This document shows positions 1 to 7,021 of a stretch of 43,162 bases of DNA, piece after piece. Each line of letters begins with the position of its first letter. Positions within the stretch are counted from its first letter, which is position 1. The DNA is taken from positions 1-43,162 of the forward strand of contig WQVF01000028.1 of assembly GCA_009781725.1 (NCBI GenBank), given 5' to 3'. Position numbers and translations under genes: made by a program. Origin of the DNA: Defluviitaleaceae bacterium (GTDB lineage: Bacteria; Bacillota; Clostridia; Lachnospirales; WQUN01). The notes under the pieces were generated by a model. It saw only the letters and a list, made by a program, of their open reading frames with translations. It was not told where the DNA came from and did not search any database.

Positions 1-16
1 CATTGTCAACATAAAA

Positions 17-81
17 GCGTTGAGGAGCAAAGCGACGAAGCAATCCAAGCTTGGATTGCTTCGCTACGCTCGCAACGACGG
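17..81. repeat. Imperfect palindromic dispersed repeat (GAGGAGC...GACGAAGCAATCC type)
   Basis: The left arm contains GAGGAGCAAAGCGACGAAGC and the right arm GCTTCGCTACGCTCGCAACG, meeting at CAATCCAAGCTTGGATTG. The arrangement matches the widespread non-coding CGTCATTGCGAGGAGC...GACGAAGCAATCC repeat type seen between genes in many unrelated bacteria. That family assignment is from memory. No coding potential is visible. Confidence 0.6.
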
Positions 82-118
82 TTGTTCTGCATAGATATTC
101 ATGGTTTCTGCTTAATAA

Positions 119-190
119 GACAGACATCATGACGCCCGCGTCACCCAAAGTAATGTAATTCTTTGGTGCCGCGGGTTCTTGATGTCTGTC
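119..190. other. Long imperfect hairpin, intergenic
   Basis: The ends GACAGACATCA (119-129) and TGATGTCTGTC (180-190) are perfect 11-bp complements. Inside them CCCGCG pairs with CGCGGG, and CACCCAAAG pairs with CTTTGGTG with one bulge. The whole folds into one 72-nt arm. It lies about 45 nt before an intrinsic terminator and has no ORF, so it may be the 3' end of an upstream transcript or a small RNA. Apart from this, the repeat at 17-81 and the terminator, nothing else is visible in bases 1-311. Confidence 0.5.
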
Positions 191-231
191 ATTTACAGGA
201 CAGCCCCTTTTATACTTATGAATTTTCAATA

Positions 232-262
232 AAAATCCGTATGGCACCATACGGACTTTTTT
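232..262 (+). terminator. Intrinsic terminator, copy 1 of a repeated hairpin
   Basis: TCCGTATGG and CCATACGGA form a 9-bp stem with a 2-nt loop, followed by CTTTTTT. Nearly the same hairpin with the same AATAAAAAT lead-in occurs at 36971-37004. No gene is visible upstream within the window. Confidence 0.75.
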
Positions 263-311
263 ATGCAGAATGCACAATCGGAACTTGTGACAAAATAAGA
301 CAAGCACTTCG

Positions 312-340
312 TTGACGCCTTCGTGTCCTGGCATTAGAAT
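312..340 (+). promoter_or_regulatory. Promoter of the dinJ-yafQ operon
   Basis: A -35 box TTGACG (312-317) and a -10 box TAGAAT (335-340) are separated by 17 nt. Transcription should begin near 347, ahead of the leader peptide and antitoxin gene. Confidence 0.6.
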
Positions 341-381
341 AAACCTGTGATTTTTCTATCTATGTAAGAAAGAGGGTAAAA

Positions 382-423
382 ATGGGCAAGAATGACAAGT
401 TATCAAAGGAGCTGAAAAAATGA
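382..423 (+). CDS. Possible 13-residue leader peptide before dinJ
   Basis: ATG at 382 follows GAGGG (spacing about 6) and reads MGKNDKLSKELKK to TGA at 421-423, overlapping the antitoxin start as ATGA. It is lysine-rich with no recognised family. The antitoxin Shine-Dalgarno AAAGGAG lies inside it, so translating this ORF could couple to antitoxin translation. It could also be a chance ORF or the remnant of an older N-terminus. Confidence 0.35.
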   Translation: MGKNDKLSKELKK

Positions 424-710
424 CCGATACCGCTGTTATAAACATCCAAACAGACACCGAAACAAAAACAGCCATTGAAGAAATCTATTCTGCCTTTGGC
501 ATTTCTATATCCGATGCAGTAAATATATTTTTCAAGAAATCCATAATGCAGAATGGATTACCATTTAGCATGCAACTGCCAAGATACAATGCTGAAACCC
601 TTGCGGCAGTAGCAGAAGTACAGGAAATAAAAAAAAATCCCCATTTATATAAGGGGTTTCATAGTGTGCAGGAACTTTTTGAGGACTTAAATAATGACGA
701 CGAAATATGA
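420..710 (+). CDS. dinJ: Type II antitoxin, RelB/DinJ family
   Basis: A 96-residue protein with the ribbon-helix-helix N-terminus typical of RelB/DinJ antitoxins. The strand AVINIQTDTETK is followed by helices around AIEEIYSAFGISISDAVNIFF, and the C-terminal half is hydrophilic and toxin-binding. In the family the N-terminus dimerises and binds the operon's operator, while the C-terminus wraps the toxin. The start is supported by AAAGGAG seven bases upstream. The 3' end overlaps the toxin gene by 17 nt, the usual arrangement for keeping antitoxin in excess. The operon probably autoregulates through the promoter at 312-340, although I see no clear operator palindrome. Confidence 0.9.
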   Translation: MTDTAVINIQTDTETKTAIEEIYSAFGISISDAVNIFFKKSIMQNGLPFSMQLPRYNAETLAAVAEVQEIKKNPHLYKGFHSVQELFEDLNNDDEI

Positions 711-978
711 GGTCAAGCAGACATCACGCTTTAAAAGAGATTACAAGCGAATCAAAAAGAGAAATTATGACGTATCTCTTTTAGAGGAACCAATTTCATT
801 ACTTGCAAATGGCAAACCTCTCCCTGCAAAATATAAAGACCATGCACTACATGGTAATCTCAGAGGATTAAGAGAGTGCCACATAACACCAGACTGGTTG
901 CTTATATATGAAATCGACGATAATAAACTATATCTGTACTTAACCCGAACAGGAACACATAGCGACTTGCTTGAGTAG
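694..978 (+). CDS. yafQ: Type II toxin, YafQ-family mRNA interferase
   Basis: A 94-residue RelE/ParE-fold protein of the YafQ branch. In this family the toxin sits in the ribosomal A site and cuts mRNA at in-frame codons. Residues matching the known YafQ active site are visible: His50, His63, Asp67, Trp68 and a C-terminal His89 in TGTHSDLL. The length equals the family norm and no catalytic residue is missing, so it is probably active. Its start lies inside the antitoxin gene. A hemolysin III-like gene follows 12 nt later and may be co-transcribed. Confidence 0.9.
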   Translation: MTTKYEVKQTSRFKRDYKRIKKRNYDVSLLEEPISLLANGKPLPAKYKDHALHGNLRGLRECHITPDWLLIYEIDDNKLYLYLTRTGTHSDLLE

Positions 979-990
979 GAGACTAAAATA

Positions 991-1668
991 ATGTCAGACA
1001 CAATCACAAAAAAATCCGACCTCCCAGCCTACACCCGAGGTGAAGAGCTTTTTAACATGATAACCCACATAGTAGGTGGTGGCATGGGTCTTGTGGCCAT
1101 GCTTGCCTGCGTCATCGTCGCAGCTTATCACCGTAACGGCTGGGGAATCACCAGCGGGATTATTTACGGCTGTACGGTTATATTGCTTTTTACTATGTCA
1201 AGCGTATATCACGGACTGCGTAAGGAGCTACCTAAGCGGGTCTTTCGCGTTTTGGACCACTGTACGATTTATATCTTGATTGCAGGTACTTATACCCCCA
1301 TTGTTCTCAACCGATTTAGGGTGGAATATCCTGTGGATGCATGGGTTGTCTTTGGGGTGATTTGGGGGCTTGCTATTTTGGGGATTATCCTTACTGCTAT
1401 CGACAGACGCCGGTTTCAGGCCTTTGCACTGGTGTGTTACTTGGGCATGGGATGGATGGCGGTGTTCAGGATTCATCGCTTGGTAGAAGTCCTTGGGGTG
1501 GCGTTCTTTGTACTCCTTATCGTCGGCGGGGTACTTTACACAACCGGTGTGATATTTTATGCCGTTGGCAAGAAGGTTAAGTACATGCATTCGATTTTCC
1601 ATTTATTTGTCAATGCGGCCTCTATCGTTCACTCGGTTGCTATTGCCGCATTTGTAATGGGCGGGTAG
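991..1668 (+). CDS. Hemolysin III / YqfA-like (PAQR family) membrane protein
   Basis: A 225-residue integral membrane protein with about seven hydrophobic segments. It carries the PAQR/HlyIII signatures: SSVYHG near residue 70, the DHCTIYILIAGTYTP stretch, and a C-terminal HSIFHLFVNAASIVHS with paired histidines that bind a metal in the family. Despite the name, haemolysis is not the established role of most members. They are thought to act in membrane or lipid homeostasis as hydrolase-like integral proteins. An AGGAG ribosome site precedes the ATG. The gene follows yafQ by 12 nt, so it may be read from the same promoter. Confidence 0.9.
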   Translation: MSDTITKKSDLPAYTRGEELFNMITHIVGGGMGLVAMLACVIVAAYHRNGWGITSGIIYGCTVILLFTMSSVYHGLRKELPKRVFRVLDHCTIYILIAGTYTPIVLNRFRVEYPVDAWVVFGVIWGLAILGIILTAIDRRRFQAFALVCYLGMGWMAVFRIHRLVEVLGVAFFVLLIVGGVLYTTGVIFYAVGKKVKYMHSIFHLFVNAASIVHSVAIAAFVMGG

Positions 1669-1761
1669 ATTTTTGTTCGTACAGTTGTAATGCCGGTCAA
1701 TTGACTCTATAATAACCCGTACAATATTCACAACACAGCAAATAACCCAAGGAGGTTTTAT

Positions 1762-3831
1762 ATGAAGGTTTACACGGCAGACAAAATCCGCAATATTGCG
1801 GTGCTGGGCCATAGCGGCTGCGGCAAGACCACCCTTATGGAGGCAGCACTTAATGCCACCAAGGTAACATCCCGTATGGGCCGAGTAGAAGACGGCAACA
1901 CCGCCAGTGACTACGACGCAGAGGAAATAAGACGTAAGGTCTCAATTAGTGCCTCCGTTATCCCCATAGAATGGAAGGACACCAAAATCAACTTCTTGGA
2001 CACTCCAGGGTTTTTCGACTTTGCCGGTGCTGTTCACGAGGCCCTGGCAGTGGCAGACGCCGCACTGATTTTGGCTGACGCAAAATCCGGCATAGAAGTA
2101 GGGACAGAGATTTCTTGGGAAAACGCCCAAGGCAAGAACCTACCACGGATTATTTTCGTAAACGGAATGGATGACGAAAACGCTGACTTTTTCAAAGTCG
2201 TGGAAGATATGAGAAATTTCTTTGGAACAGGTGTTGTGCCACTGCAACTGCCATTTAAAGGCGGCTATGTGGATGCGCTTACAGGTAAAGCCTACACCAA
2301 CGACGGCAAGCCTTGTGATGTCCCCGGGGATATGGCTGATTACTATGAAGAACATCACGCAACCTTGGTGGAAGCCATTGCTGAAACCGACGAAGAGCTG
2401 ATGGAAAAATTCTTCGGTGACGAAGTCCTGACAGAAGAAGAAATGCAAAATGGCCTTAAGACCGGCTTGGCCTCTGGCGCAATCACACCTGTTCTTTGCG
2501 GTGTAGCCACAGCAGGAATCGGTGTTATGCCCCTTCTGGATATGCTAGTAAATGTACTTCCCTCAGCGGCTGAACTTCAACCTAAAGTCAACGTTATGGA
2601 TGCAAAAGGTGAAACCGTAGAGCTCCCTTGTGATGACAACGGACCACTTTGCGCATTCGTATTCAAGACCATTGCTGACCCATATGTAGGACGATTGAGT
2701 CTTTTCCGGGTATATTCTGGTACTGTAAAACGGGAAGTTCAACTATACAACATAAATCAAGACGCTCCCGAAAAGCCCGGTCATATATATCTGATGCGAG
2801 GCAAAGAGCAAATCGAAGCCACGGAAGTCAGAGCAGGGGATATCGGTGCTATCGCAAAACTAGCTCAAACCTCTACTCAAGATACACTGACAACCAAGGC
2901 CAAGCCACTGATGGTGCCAAAATTCGAAACCCCGCCATCTCTGCTCTCAATGGCAATCGCCCCCAAAGGCAAAGGAGACGAAGACAAAATTGCTGCTTCT
3001 GTTTCTAAGCTACTAGAAGAAGATAAGACCCTGATTTATAAGGTAGATGCAGAAACCAAGCAGACAATAGTTTCCGGCATAGGGGACAGCCAGCTTGACG
3101 TGCTTATTAACCGCCTAAGGGCAAGATATAAAATCGAAGCCGAACTAAGCCTACCGGTAGTACCATATCGTGAGATGATTAAGTCCAGAGTCCAACTCCG
3201 CGCAAAGCATAAAAAGCAATCCGGCGGCAGCGGCCAATTTGGTGATGTGGAAATGGTATTCGAGCATTCCGGCAATAACGAAGAGGCATATGTATTCGAA
3301 GAAAAAATCGTAGGTGGTGCTGTACCCAAGCAGTACTTCCCTGCTGTAGAAAAGGGTATCCAAGAAAGCGTAAAGGCCGGCCCATTAGCAGCATACCCAG
3401 TAGTCGGCTTGAAAGCCACTCTCGTTTTCGGTAGCTACCACTCCGTAGACTCATCAGAAATCGCCTTCAAAATGGCAACGATTAAATGCTTCAAGGAAGC
3501 CTTTATGACCGCAAAGCCGGCCCTTCTAGAACCTGTAATGAAGTGCTTAATAACGGTTCCAGATGACTACACCGGCGATATAATGGGCGACATGAACAAA
3601 CGTCGTGGTCGCATCATGGGTATGGAGAAAATAGGAGCAAAACAAGTCATCTCTGCTGAAGCTCCCCTTTCCGAAATGCAGAAATACGCCACGGATCTCA
3701 GGTCTATGACCCAAGGCAGAGGCAGCTTTACTATGGAATTCGAAAGATATGACGAAGCACCTTCCGATGTGCAGCAAAAGGTTATCACCCAGCGTAAGCA
3801 AGAGCTTGAGGCACTTAGGGATAAAGAATAA
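1762..3831 (+). CDS. EF-G-like translational GTPase (EF-G paralogue)
   Basis: A 689-residue protein collinear with elongation factor G. The G1 P-loop is GHSGCGKTT (residues 16-24) and G3 is DTPGFFDF, followed by a domain II beta-barrel, domains III-V, and a domain IV with the GSGQFGDV stretch. The P-loop GHSGxGKTT rather than AHIDAGKTT places it in the EF-G-like branch found beside, not in place of, canonical FusA. The G4 motif reads NGMD (residues 134-137) where NKMD is expected, so guanine binding may be altered. AAGGAGG precedes the ATG by 7 nt. The gene stands alone and is followed by a palindromic terminator. Canonical fusA should exist elsewhere. Confidence 0.88.
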   Translation: MKVYTADKIRNIAVLGHSGCGKTTLMEAALNATKVTSRMGRVEDGNTASDYDAEEIRRKVSISASVIPIEWKDTKINFLDTPGFFDFAGAVHEALAVADAALILADAKSGIEVGTEISWENAQGKNLPRIIFVNGMDDENADFFKVVEDMRNFFGTGVVPLQLPFKGGYVDALTGKAYTNDGKPCDVPGDMADYYEEHHATLVEAIAETDEELMEKFFGDEVLTEEEMQNGLKTGLASGAITPVLCGVATAGIGVMPLLDMLVNVLPSAAELQPKVNVMDAKGETVELPCDDNGPLCAFVFKTIADPYVGRLSLFRVYSGTVKREVQLYNINQDAPEKPGHIYLMRGKEQIEATEVRAGDIGAIAKLAQTSTQDTLTTKAKPLMVPKFETPPSLLSMAIAPKGKGDEDKIAASVSKLLEEDKTLIYKVDAETKQTIVSGIGDSQLDVLINRLRARYKIEAELSLPVVPYREMIKSRVQLRAKHKKQSGGSGQFGDVEMVFEHSGNNEEAYVFEEKIVGGAVPKQYFPAVEKGIQESVKAGPLAAYPVVGLKATLVFGSYHSVDSSEIAFKMATIKCFKEAFMTAKPALLEPVMKCLITVPDDYTGDIMGDMNKRRGRIMGMEKIGAKQVISAEAPLSEMQKYATDLRSMTQGRGSFTMEFERYDEAPSDVQQKVITQRKQELEALRDKE

Positions 3832-3842
3832 TAAATTCCTAT

Positions 3843-3938
3843 GGGCTGTCACGTTAAGAATACCGTTATTTCAAGGCTCGTCATCCCGGGTCAAGCCCGG
3901 GATGACGGGCTTTTTATTACGTCTTAACGTGACCGCCC
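3843..3938 (+). repeat. Nested palindrome acting as terminator, CGTCATCCCGGG type
   Basis: Outer arms GTCACGTTAAGA (3848-3859) and TCTTAACGTGAC (3922-3933) are perfect complements, extended by GGGC/GCCC outside a mismatch. The core CGTCATCCCGGG...CCCGGGATGACG is followed by GGGCTTTTTATT. A related core occurs at 39611-39688. It probably terminates the EF-G-like gene. The outer inverted repeats suggest a mobile palindromic unit. Confidence 0.75.
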
Positions 3939-3969
3939 CTTATTAATAATTCAATTGCAATGCAGATTG

Positions 3970-3998
3970 TTGAAATATAAAGAAAACTATGATACAGT
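3970..3998 (+). promoter_or_regulatory. Promoter of the structured RNA upstream of abrB
   Basis: TTGAAA (3970-3975) and TACAGT (3993-3998) have a 17-nt spacer. The predicted start is at 4004-4006, which would be the 5' end of the RNA at 4004-4341. Confidence 0.6.
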
Positions 3999-4003
3999 GG
4001 CAA

Positions 4004-4341
4004 TATGAAAGGTCAGTGGCCCATTTTGCTGATATTCCCCAATAAAACAACCGCGGTACCGTGAAAGTGCCTAGAGAACACTTCCACGGGCTCGTAGGGA
4101 TGCACACCATCACCTAAGAGCACAGGATAAACCTGCCACCGCAGCAGGCCAAAGTATACAACATCCCCCCTCCTTCTTCAAGGCGGCCGCCCAGTTACTG
4201 GCCTTGGCAGGCAAACTTAACGGGTTGGTGGCGGCATATTGTTATACAAACCCATGCGGTAAGGCAGCAATATTCTTTGTGTATGCGCAAAAATAACAGC
4301 GCGTAGGTGATGATGGATTTCCATCGCCCTACGCGCTTTTT
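4004..4341 (+). ncRNA. Structured non-coding RNA or regulatory leader, family not recognised
   Basis: A 340-nt gene-free stretch with its own promoter and terminator contains many helices. CCGTG(A)AAGTG pairs with CACTT(C)CACGG (about 4060-4094). CCTGC and GCAGG form a small hairpin. AAGGTCAGT (4009-4017) pairs with ACTGGCCTT (4197-4205), closing a domain of about 200 nt. The same 5' segment TGAAAGGTCAG (4006-4016) is also complementary to CTGACCTTTCA (4357-4367) beyond the terminator, so two mutually exclusive helices are possible. I found no RNase P, tmRNA, SRP or T-box signatures. 6S RNA or an orphan clostridial motif such as the raiA motif remain possible. Confidence 0.6.
4299..4341 (+). 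terminator. Strong intrinsic terminator between structured RNA and abrB-like gene
   Basis: GCGCGTAGG (4299-4307) pairs with CCTACGCGC (4328-4336), with further inner pairing, and is followed by TTTTT. It lies 48 nt before the AbrB-type gene, a position suitable for attenuation. Confidence 0.85.
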
Positions 4342-4389
4342 AGTTTAAAACATCCGCTGACCTTTCAAATAAAATAATAGAGGTAAGTC

Positions 4390-4572
4390 ATGGAAATGCT
4401 GGGAACAAAAACCATCGACGGCCTGGGACGGATTATCGTGCCAAATGAGATACGACAGGCCAAAGGCTGGACAACAGGGGATAGAATCACGTTTTACAAT
4501 TACAATGGTATCATTGTAATAGAGGCAGATAAGCAGAATCTCGAGCCGGAACAAGTGCCTGATTTAACCTGA
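4390..4572 (+). CDS. AbrB/SpoVT-type DNA-binding protein
   Basis: A 60-residue protein that is almost entirely one swapped-hairpin AbrB domain. KTIDGLGRIIVPNEIR (residues 7-22) is the diagnostic loop-strand, followed by WTTGDRITFYNYNGIIVIE. Such proteins dimerise and act as DNA-binding transition-state regulators or as antitoxin-like regulators. No toxin partner is adjacent. AGAGG lies 7 nt before the ATG. The gene sits 48 nt after the terminator of the structured RNA, so readthrough of that RNA may control it. The C-terminal extension is only about 10 residues, shorter than AbrB or SpoVT. Confidence 0.85.
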   Translation: MEMLGTKTIDGLGRIIVPNEIRQAKGWTTGDRITFYNYNGIIVIEADKQNLEPEQVPDLT

Positions 4573-4592
4573 TTATAAAGCTGTGGTTAATG

Positions 4593-5492
4593 CTATAGTG
4601 GGATATCAACTTCAAAAATACATTGCAGACTATCCTCTTCTAGCACAGAGCAAACAACCCTGCCGTCAAGCTGTCTACCAAACGCACTTTCAAGTTCGTA
4701 TTTATCATGGCCAAAGCTGCAATAACAAAAGGATTTGGAAACGGTTTTATCCTTTAAAATGGACTGCCTTGCCCATGGGCAGTGGCAGGCGTAATACCGT
4801 TTCATTTTATTGTCGGTTTCGGTCAGGTATTTGCCCATCATATACGGATTTTTTGTTAGTATGATTTTTGTGTCTTCCCGGCGCATAAACCATTTTCCCG
4901 TTTCATATTCTTTGATTACTGCATCGTCAATTTTTTGGTTAAAGAATAGCTCCCCGGATTTATGGCATTGTTTTAGCGCGCTTAAAAACTTAGTGTTTAA
5001 CGTATCTATTATCCCGTCAACGTCATCAATGGTTAAGTTTTTCTTATCACTTTCTTTGAATGCCCTTGCAAAAGGATTTCCCTTTTTCTGGGCGCATTCA
5101 TAATTTTCTCGTGTGGATGCGGCTAAGTATTTTTTCTCAATATTATAAGTAAATTCACTCATTTCATCTGCCGTCCAGCCTGCTTCTGGCATTTGTACAT
5201 CCTTGAATATTTTTTCCCATATATCGTCGCCGTACATTTTTCGTGTGGTGTCGGATAAATGCTTCATTGTTCCGCCACACCACTCATTAAACTCAGTCAT
5301 TAATATAAATACCTCAGACACCAATAATTCATCATGTGTTGAATTGGCGTATTCCTTCATGGCATTTATTGTCATCACCATATCAGCGTTTTCTGATTTC
5401 TTTTGATGAATGAACTGGTTTACAGTTTCAGTTGACACACCATTTTCCTTAACAAACAATTCAAATTCATTTATTACCTGAGATTTTGTCAT
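4593..5492 (-). CDS. Cys-rich protein of unknown function (DUF6144-like)
   Basis: A 299-residue soluble protein with no signal peptide or membrane segment. The N-terminal two thirds are helical and charged. The C-terminal 80 residues carry YYACHCPW and FCYCSFGHD, two CxC pairs, followed by two further cysteines in VVCSV and LQCIF. The gene just upstream encodes a shorter protein with the same C-terminal pattern (ACHC...YYCKCC...FEPIFG), so the two are paralogues. The CxC pairs suggest metal or Fe-S binding, which is inference. The DUF6144 assignment is from memory and uncertain. AAGGAG precedes the start, and the gene is the last of a three-gene minus-strand operon. Confidence 0.7.
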   Translation of the reverse strand: MTKSQVINEFELFVKENGVSTETVNQFIHQKKSENADMVMTINAMKEYANSTHDELLVSEVFILMTEFNEWCGGTMKHLSDTTRKMYGDDIWEKIFKDVQMPEAGWTADEMSEFTYNIEKKYLAASTRENYECAQKKGNPFARAFKESDKKNLTIDDVDGIIDTLNTKFLSALKQCHKSGELFFNQKIDDAVIKEYETGKWFMRREDTKIILTKNPYMMGKYLTETDNKMKRYYACHCPWARQSILKDKTVSKSFCYCSFGHDKYELESAFGRQLDGRVVCSVLEEDSLQCIFEVDIPL

Positions 5493-5496
5493 AATA

Positions 5497-5979
5497 CTAA
5501 CTCCTTAACTTTTTTAAGTCATTTATTTTGACTGTCGTAATACATTCGTTATCACCCGAGAGAACTGTCTTGAACATAGATAATTCAATGTCTTTACCAA
5601 AAATCGGCTCAAACATCGGGCGGCTAAATTCCGCACAGCACTTACAGTAGTATTTTGGATAGAATTCGACGGATTGGTTGTAGTGCTTGCAATGACATGC
5701 CCGGCCGATTAGACTATCACTTTCGGGGTTTCCGCCATGATTTTTCAGCATTAGTATCATGTTTTGTTCTTCATCAAACCAAATTTTTTCATCTGAGATT
5801 TGGTTCAATTTCTTAATAAACGAGTTCATGCAGGTGGCATTGTCGTAGGCATCAACTATTTTCGATATATCCATGTATTGCCCAACATCGCCGCAAGGGC
5901 AAGCCCCTGTTTTGTTATATGGGTGGCTATCATACATTTGGCAAGCCTTATCGGGGGCAGAAGCATTATTCTTGTGCAT
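5497..5979 (-). CDS. Short Cys-rich paralogue of unknown function
   Basis: A 160-residue soluble protein with eleven cysteines, including ACPCG near the N-terminus, ACHC, and YYCKCC in the C-terminal half. The C-terminus aligns with the protein encoded just downstream: ACHC...QS...CxC...(A/I)FG...C. The long helical N-terminal region of the partner is missing. The start is ATG at 5979 with TTTGGAGG eight bases upstream. The in-frame TTG upstream overlaps that ribosome site and is unlikely. It ends 4 nt before the next gene, so the two are surely co-transcribed and perhaps act as a complex. Function is unknown. Confidence 0.65.
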   Translation of the reverse strand: MHKNNASAPDKACQMYDSHPYNKTGACPCGDVGQYMDISKIVDAYDNATCMNSFIKKLNQISDEKIWFDEEQNMILMLKNHGGNPESDSLIGRACHCKHYNQSVEFYPKYYCKCCAEFSRPMFEPIFGKDIELSMFKTVLSGDNECITTVKINDLKKLRS

Positions 5980-6006
5980 ATAAATTTCCTCCAAACATAT
6001 TAGCGA

Positions 6007-6843
6007 CTAAAGACGCAGCCACAAAGCAGGGCGAACACCACCATCGCCTCTATGCACATCATCACCACAGAGAAATAGCTCACCTTTGTAGCCAACGCTA
6101 GCAGCGGTATGCCGCAAATGCAAACCCTGAGAACGCAACCACCACCATCTTGAATCCCAACCTTTATTGTAAATGGCTTTACGCGCATCATTGTATTTGT
6201 CGTTTATACATTCACCATATTCTATACAATGCTCACCGTCACTTAATACAAATGTATCCTCCTCTTTCCAATACCAGGCTTTGCGTTTTTTTAAGTCACC
6301 GCTGTCACCAAAGTATTGCAGCACTTCCACGATGCTTAGCAAAAAGATTTTATCCACTGTCGGATTGCTGCACTTTGTGCCATACCACTGATTATCAAAA
6401 TCAGTGATTCTTGTCTCCAAAATCCGATTTCTGTCTACTGGCTCGAAATTATCATAGAACTGTTTATTTAAATATTTCCGTAAATCGCAATGCTCCCATG
6501 TGACTGCGGCATACTCTTCATGAAAGACACGCTGTTCAATGACACTTTCAGCTATAATGAATGCACTATTTCCGTCTGTTTTCAATACGCGCCATTGATA
6601 CTTCCCAAAAGGAATTATTGCGCCTTCTTTTATCAAAACGGGCAGCAGTATCGAATCAATTGAAGTGTTTAAAAGCTTCGATAATAAAGGAAGCAGAGAT
6701 GTTTCCGGCAATGTATGGCCGTTCTCCCATTTGCTGATTGCTTGGGCACTAATTCCTAACTTTTCTGCTAACTCATCTTGGGTAAAGCCATTTCGTTTAC
6801 GCAACAACAAAATTTGATTACCTACGCTGATATTATCCAACAT
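6007..6843 (-). CDS. XRE-family regulator fused to a DUF6273-like domain
   Basis: 278 residues. Residues 1-60 form a Cro/CI-type helix-turn-helix (ILLLRKRNGFTQDELAEKLG, then AISKWENGHTLPE). The rest is a DUF6273-like domain: FGKYQWRVL, then a C-terminal WWWLRSQG...GGVRPALWL that resembles C-type-lectin-like and formylglycine-enzyme-like folds. It has no signal peptide, so the domain should be cytoplasmic and may sense a ligand. ATG at 6843 follows GGAGG by 5 nt. Upstream in-frame ATGs lack a ribosome site. It heads the operon with the two Cys-rich genes and probably regulates it. The inverted TACC/GGTA motifs near 6895-6932 are candidate operators. Confidence 0.8.
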   Translation of the reverse strand: MLDNISVGNQILLLRKRNGFTQDELAEKLGISAQAISKWENGHTLPETSLLPLLSKLLNTSIDSILLPVLIKEGAIIPFGKYQWRVLKTDGNSAFIIAESVIEQRVFHEEYAAVTWEHCDLRKYLNKQFYDNFEPVDRNRILETRITDFDNQWYGTKCSNPTVDKIFLLSIVEVLQYFGDSGDLKKRKAWYWKEEDTFVLSDGEHCIEYGECINDKYNDARKAIYNKGWDSRWWWLRSQGLHLRHTAASVGYKGELFLCGDDVHRGDGGVRPALWLRL

Positions 6844-6894
6844 AAAAACCTCCTGCATTTTCAATGTTCCGCTCTTGCTCTCTCGCACAAGTTA

Positions 6895-6932
6895 ATGGTA
6901 GCAAGAATAAATTAGCTTTACCATACAAGGTA
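6895..6932 (-). promoter_or_regulatory. Candidate operator for the XRE operon
   Basis: ATGGTA (6895-6900) and TACCAT (6919-6924) are inverted, and TACC...GGTA (6919-6932) forms a second small palindrome. They lie 50-90 nt upstream of the regulator start. The pattern fits a dimeric XRE repressor site, but the motifs are short. Confidence 0.3.
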
Positions 6933-6969
6933 GGTTGTGTTTTAGTAACAAAATTTAACCCAAAGTTAA

Positions 6970-6995
6970 GAGGGATGCAAATCTGCATCCCCCTC
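6970..6995 (-). terminator. Hairpin after the M56 gene
   Basis: GAGGGATGCA and TGCATCCCCCTC form a strong stem just past the M56 stop codon on the minus strand. The following T-tract is weak, so termination may be partial. Confidence 0.45.
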
Positions 6996-7021
6996 ACTAT
7001 TCGGCATTTCTTATTCAAAAC

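Noticed and set aside
4050..4080. GGTACCGCGG on the minus strand, like a T-box core
   Set aside because: The AGGGTGG part and the specifier/stem I region are missing, and no minus-strand gene lies downstream. The plus-strand promoter and terminator argue for the other strand.
6007..6200. Possible diversity-generating retroelement target (GVRPALW end)
   Set aside because: No reverse transcriptase or template repeat is present in the window.
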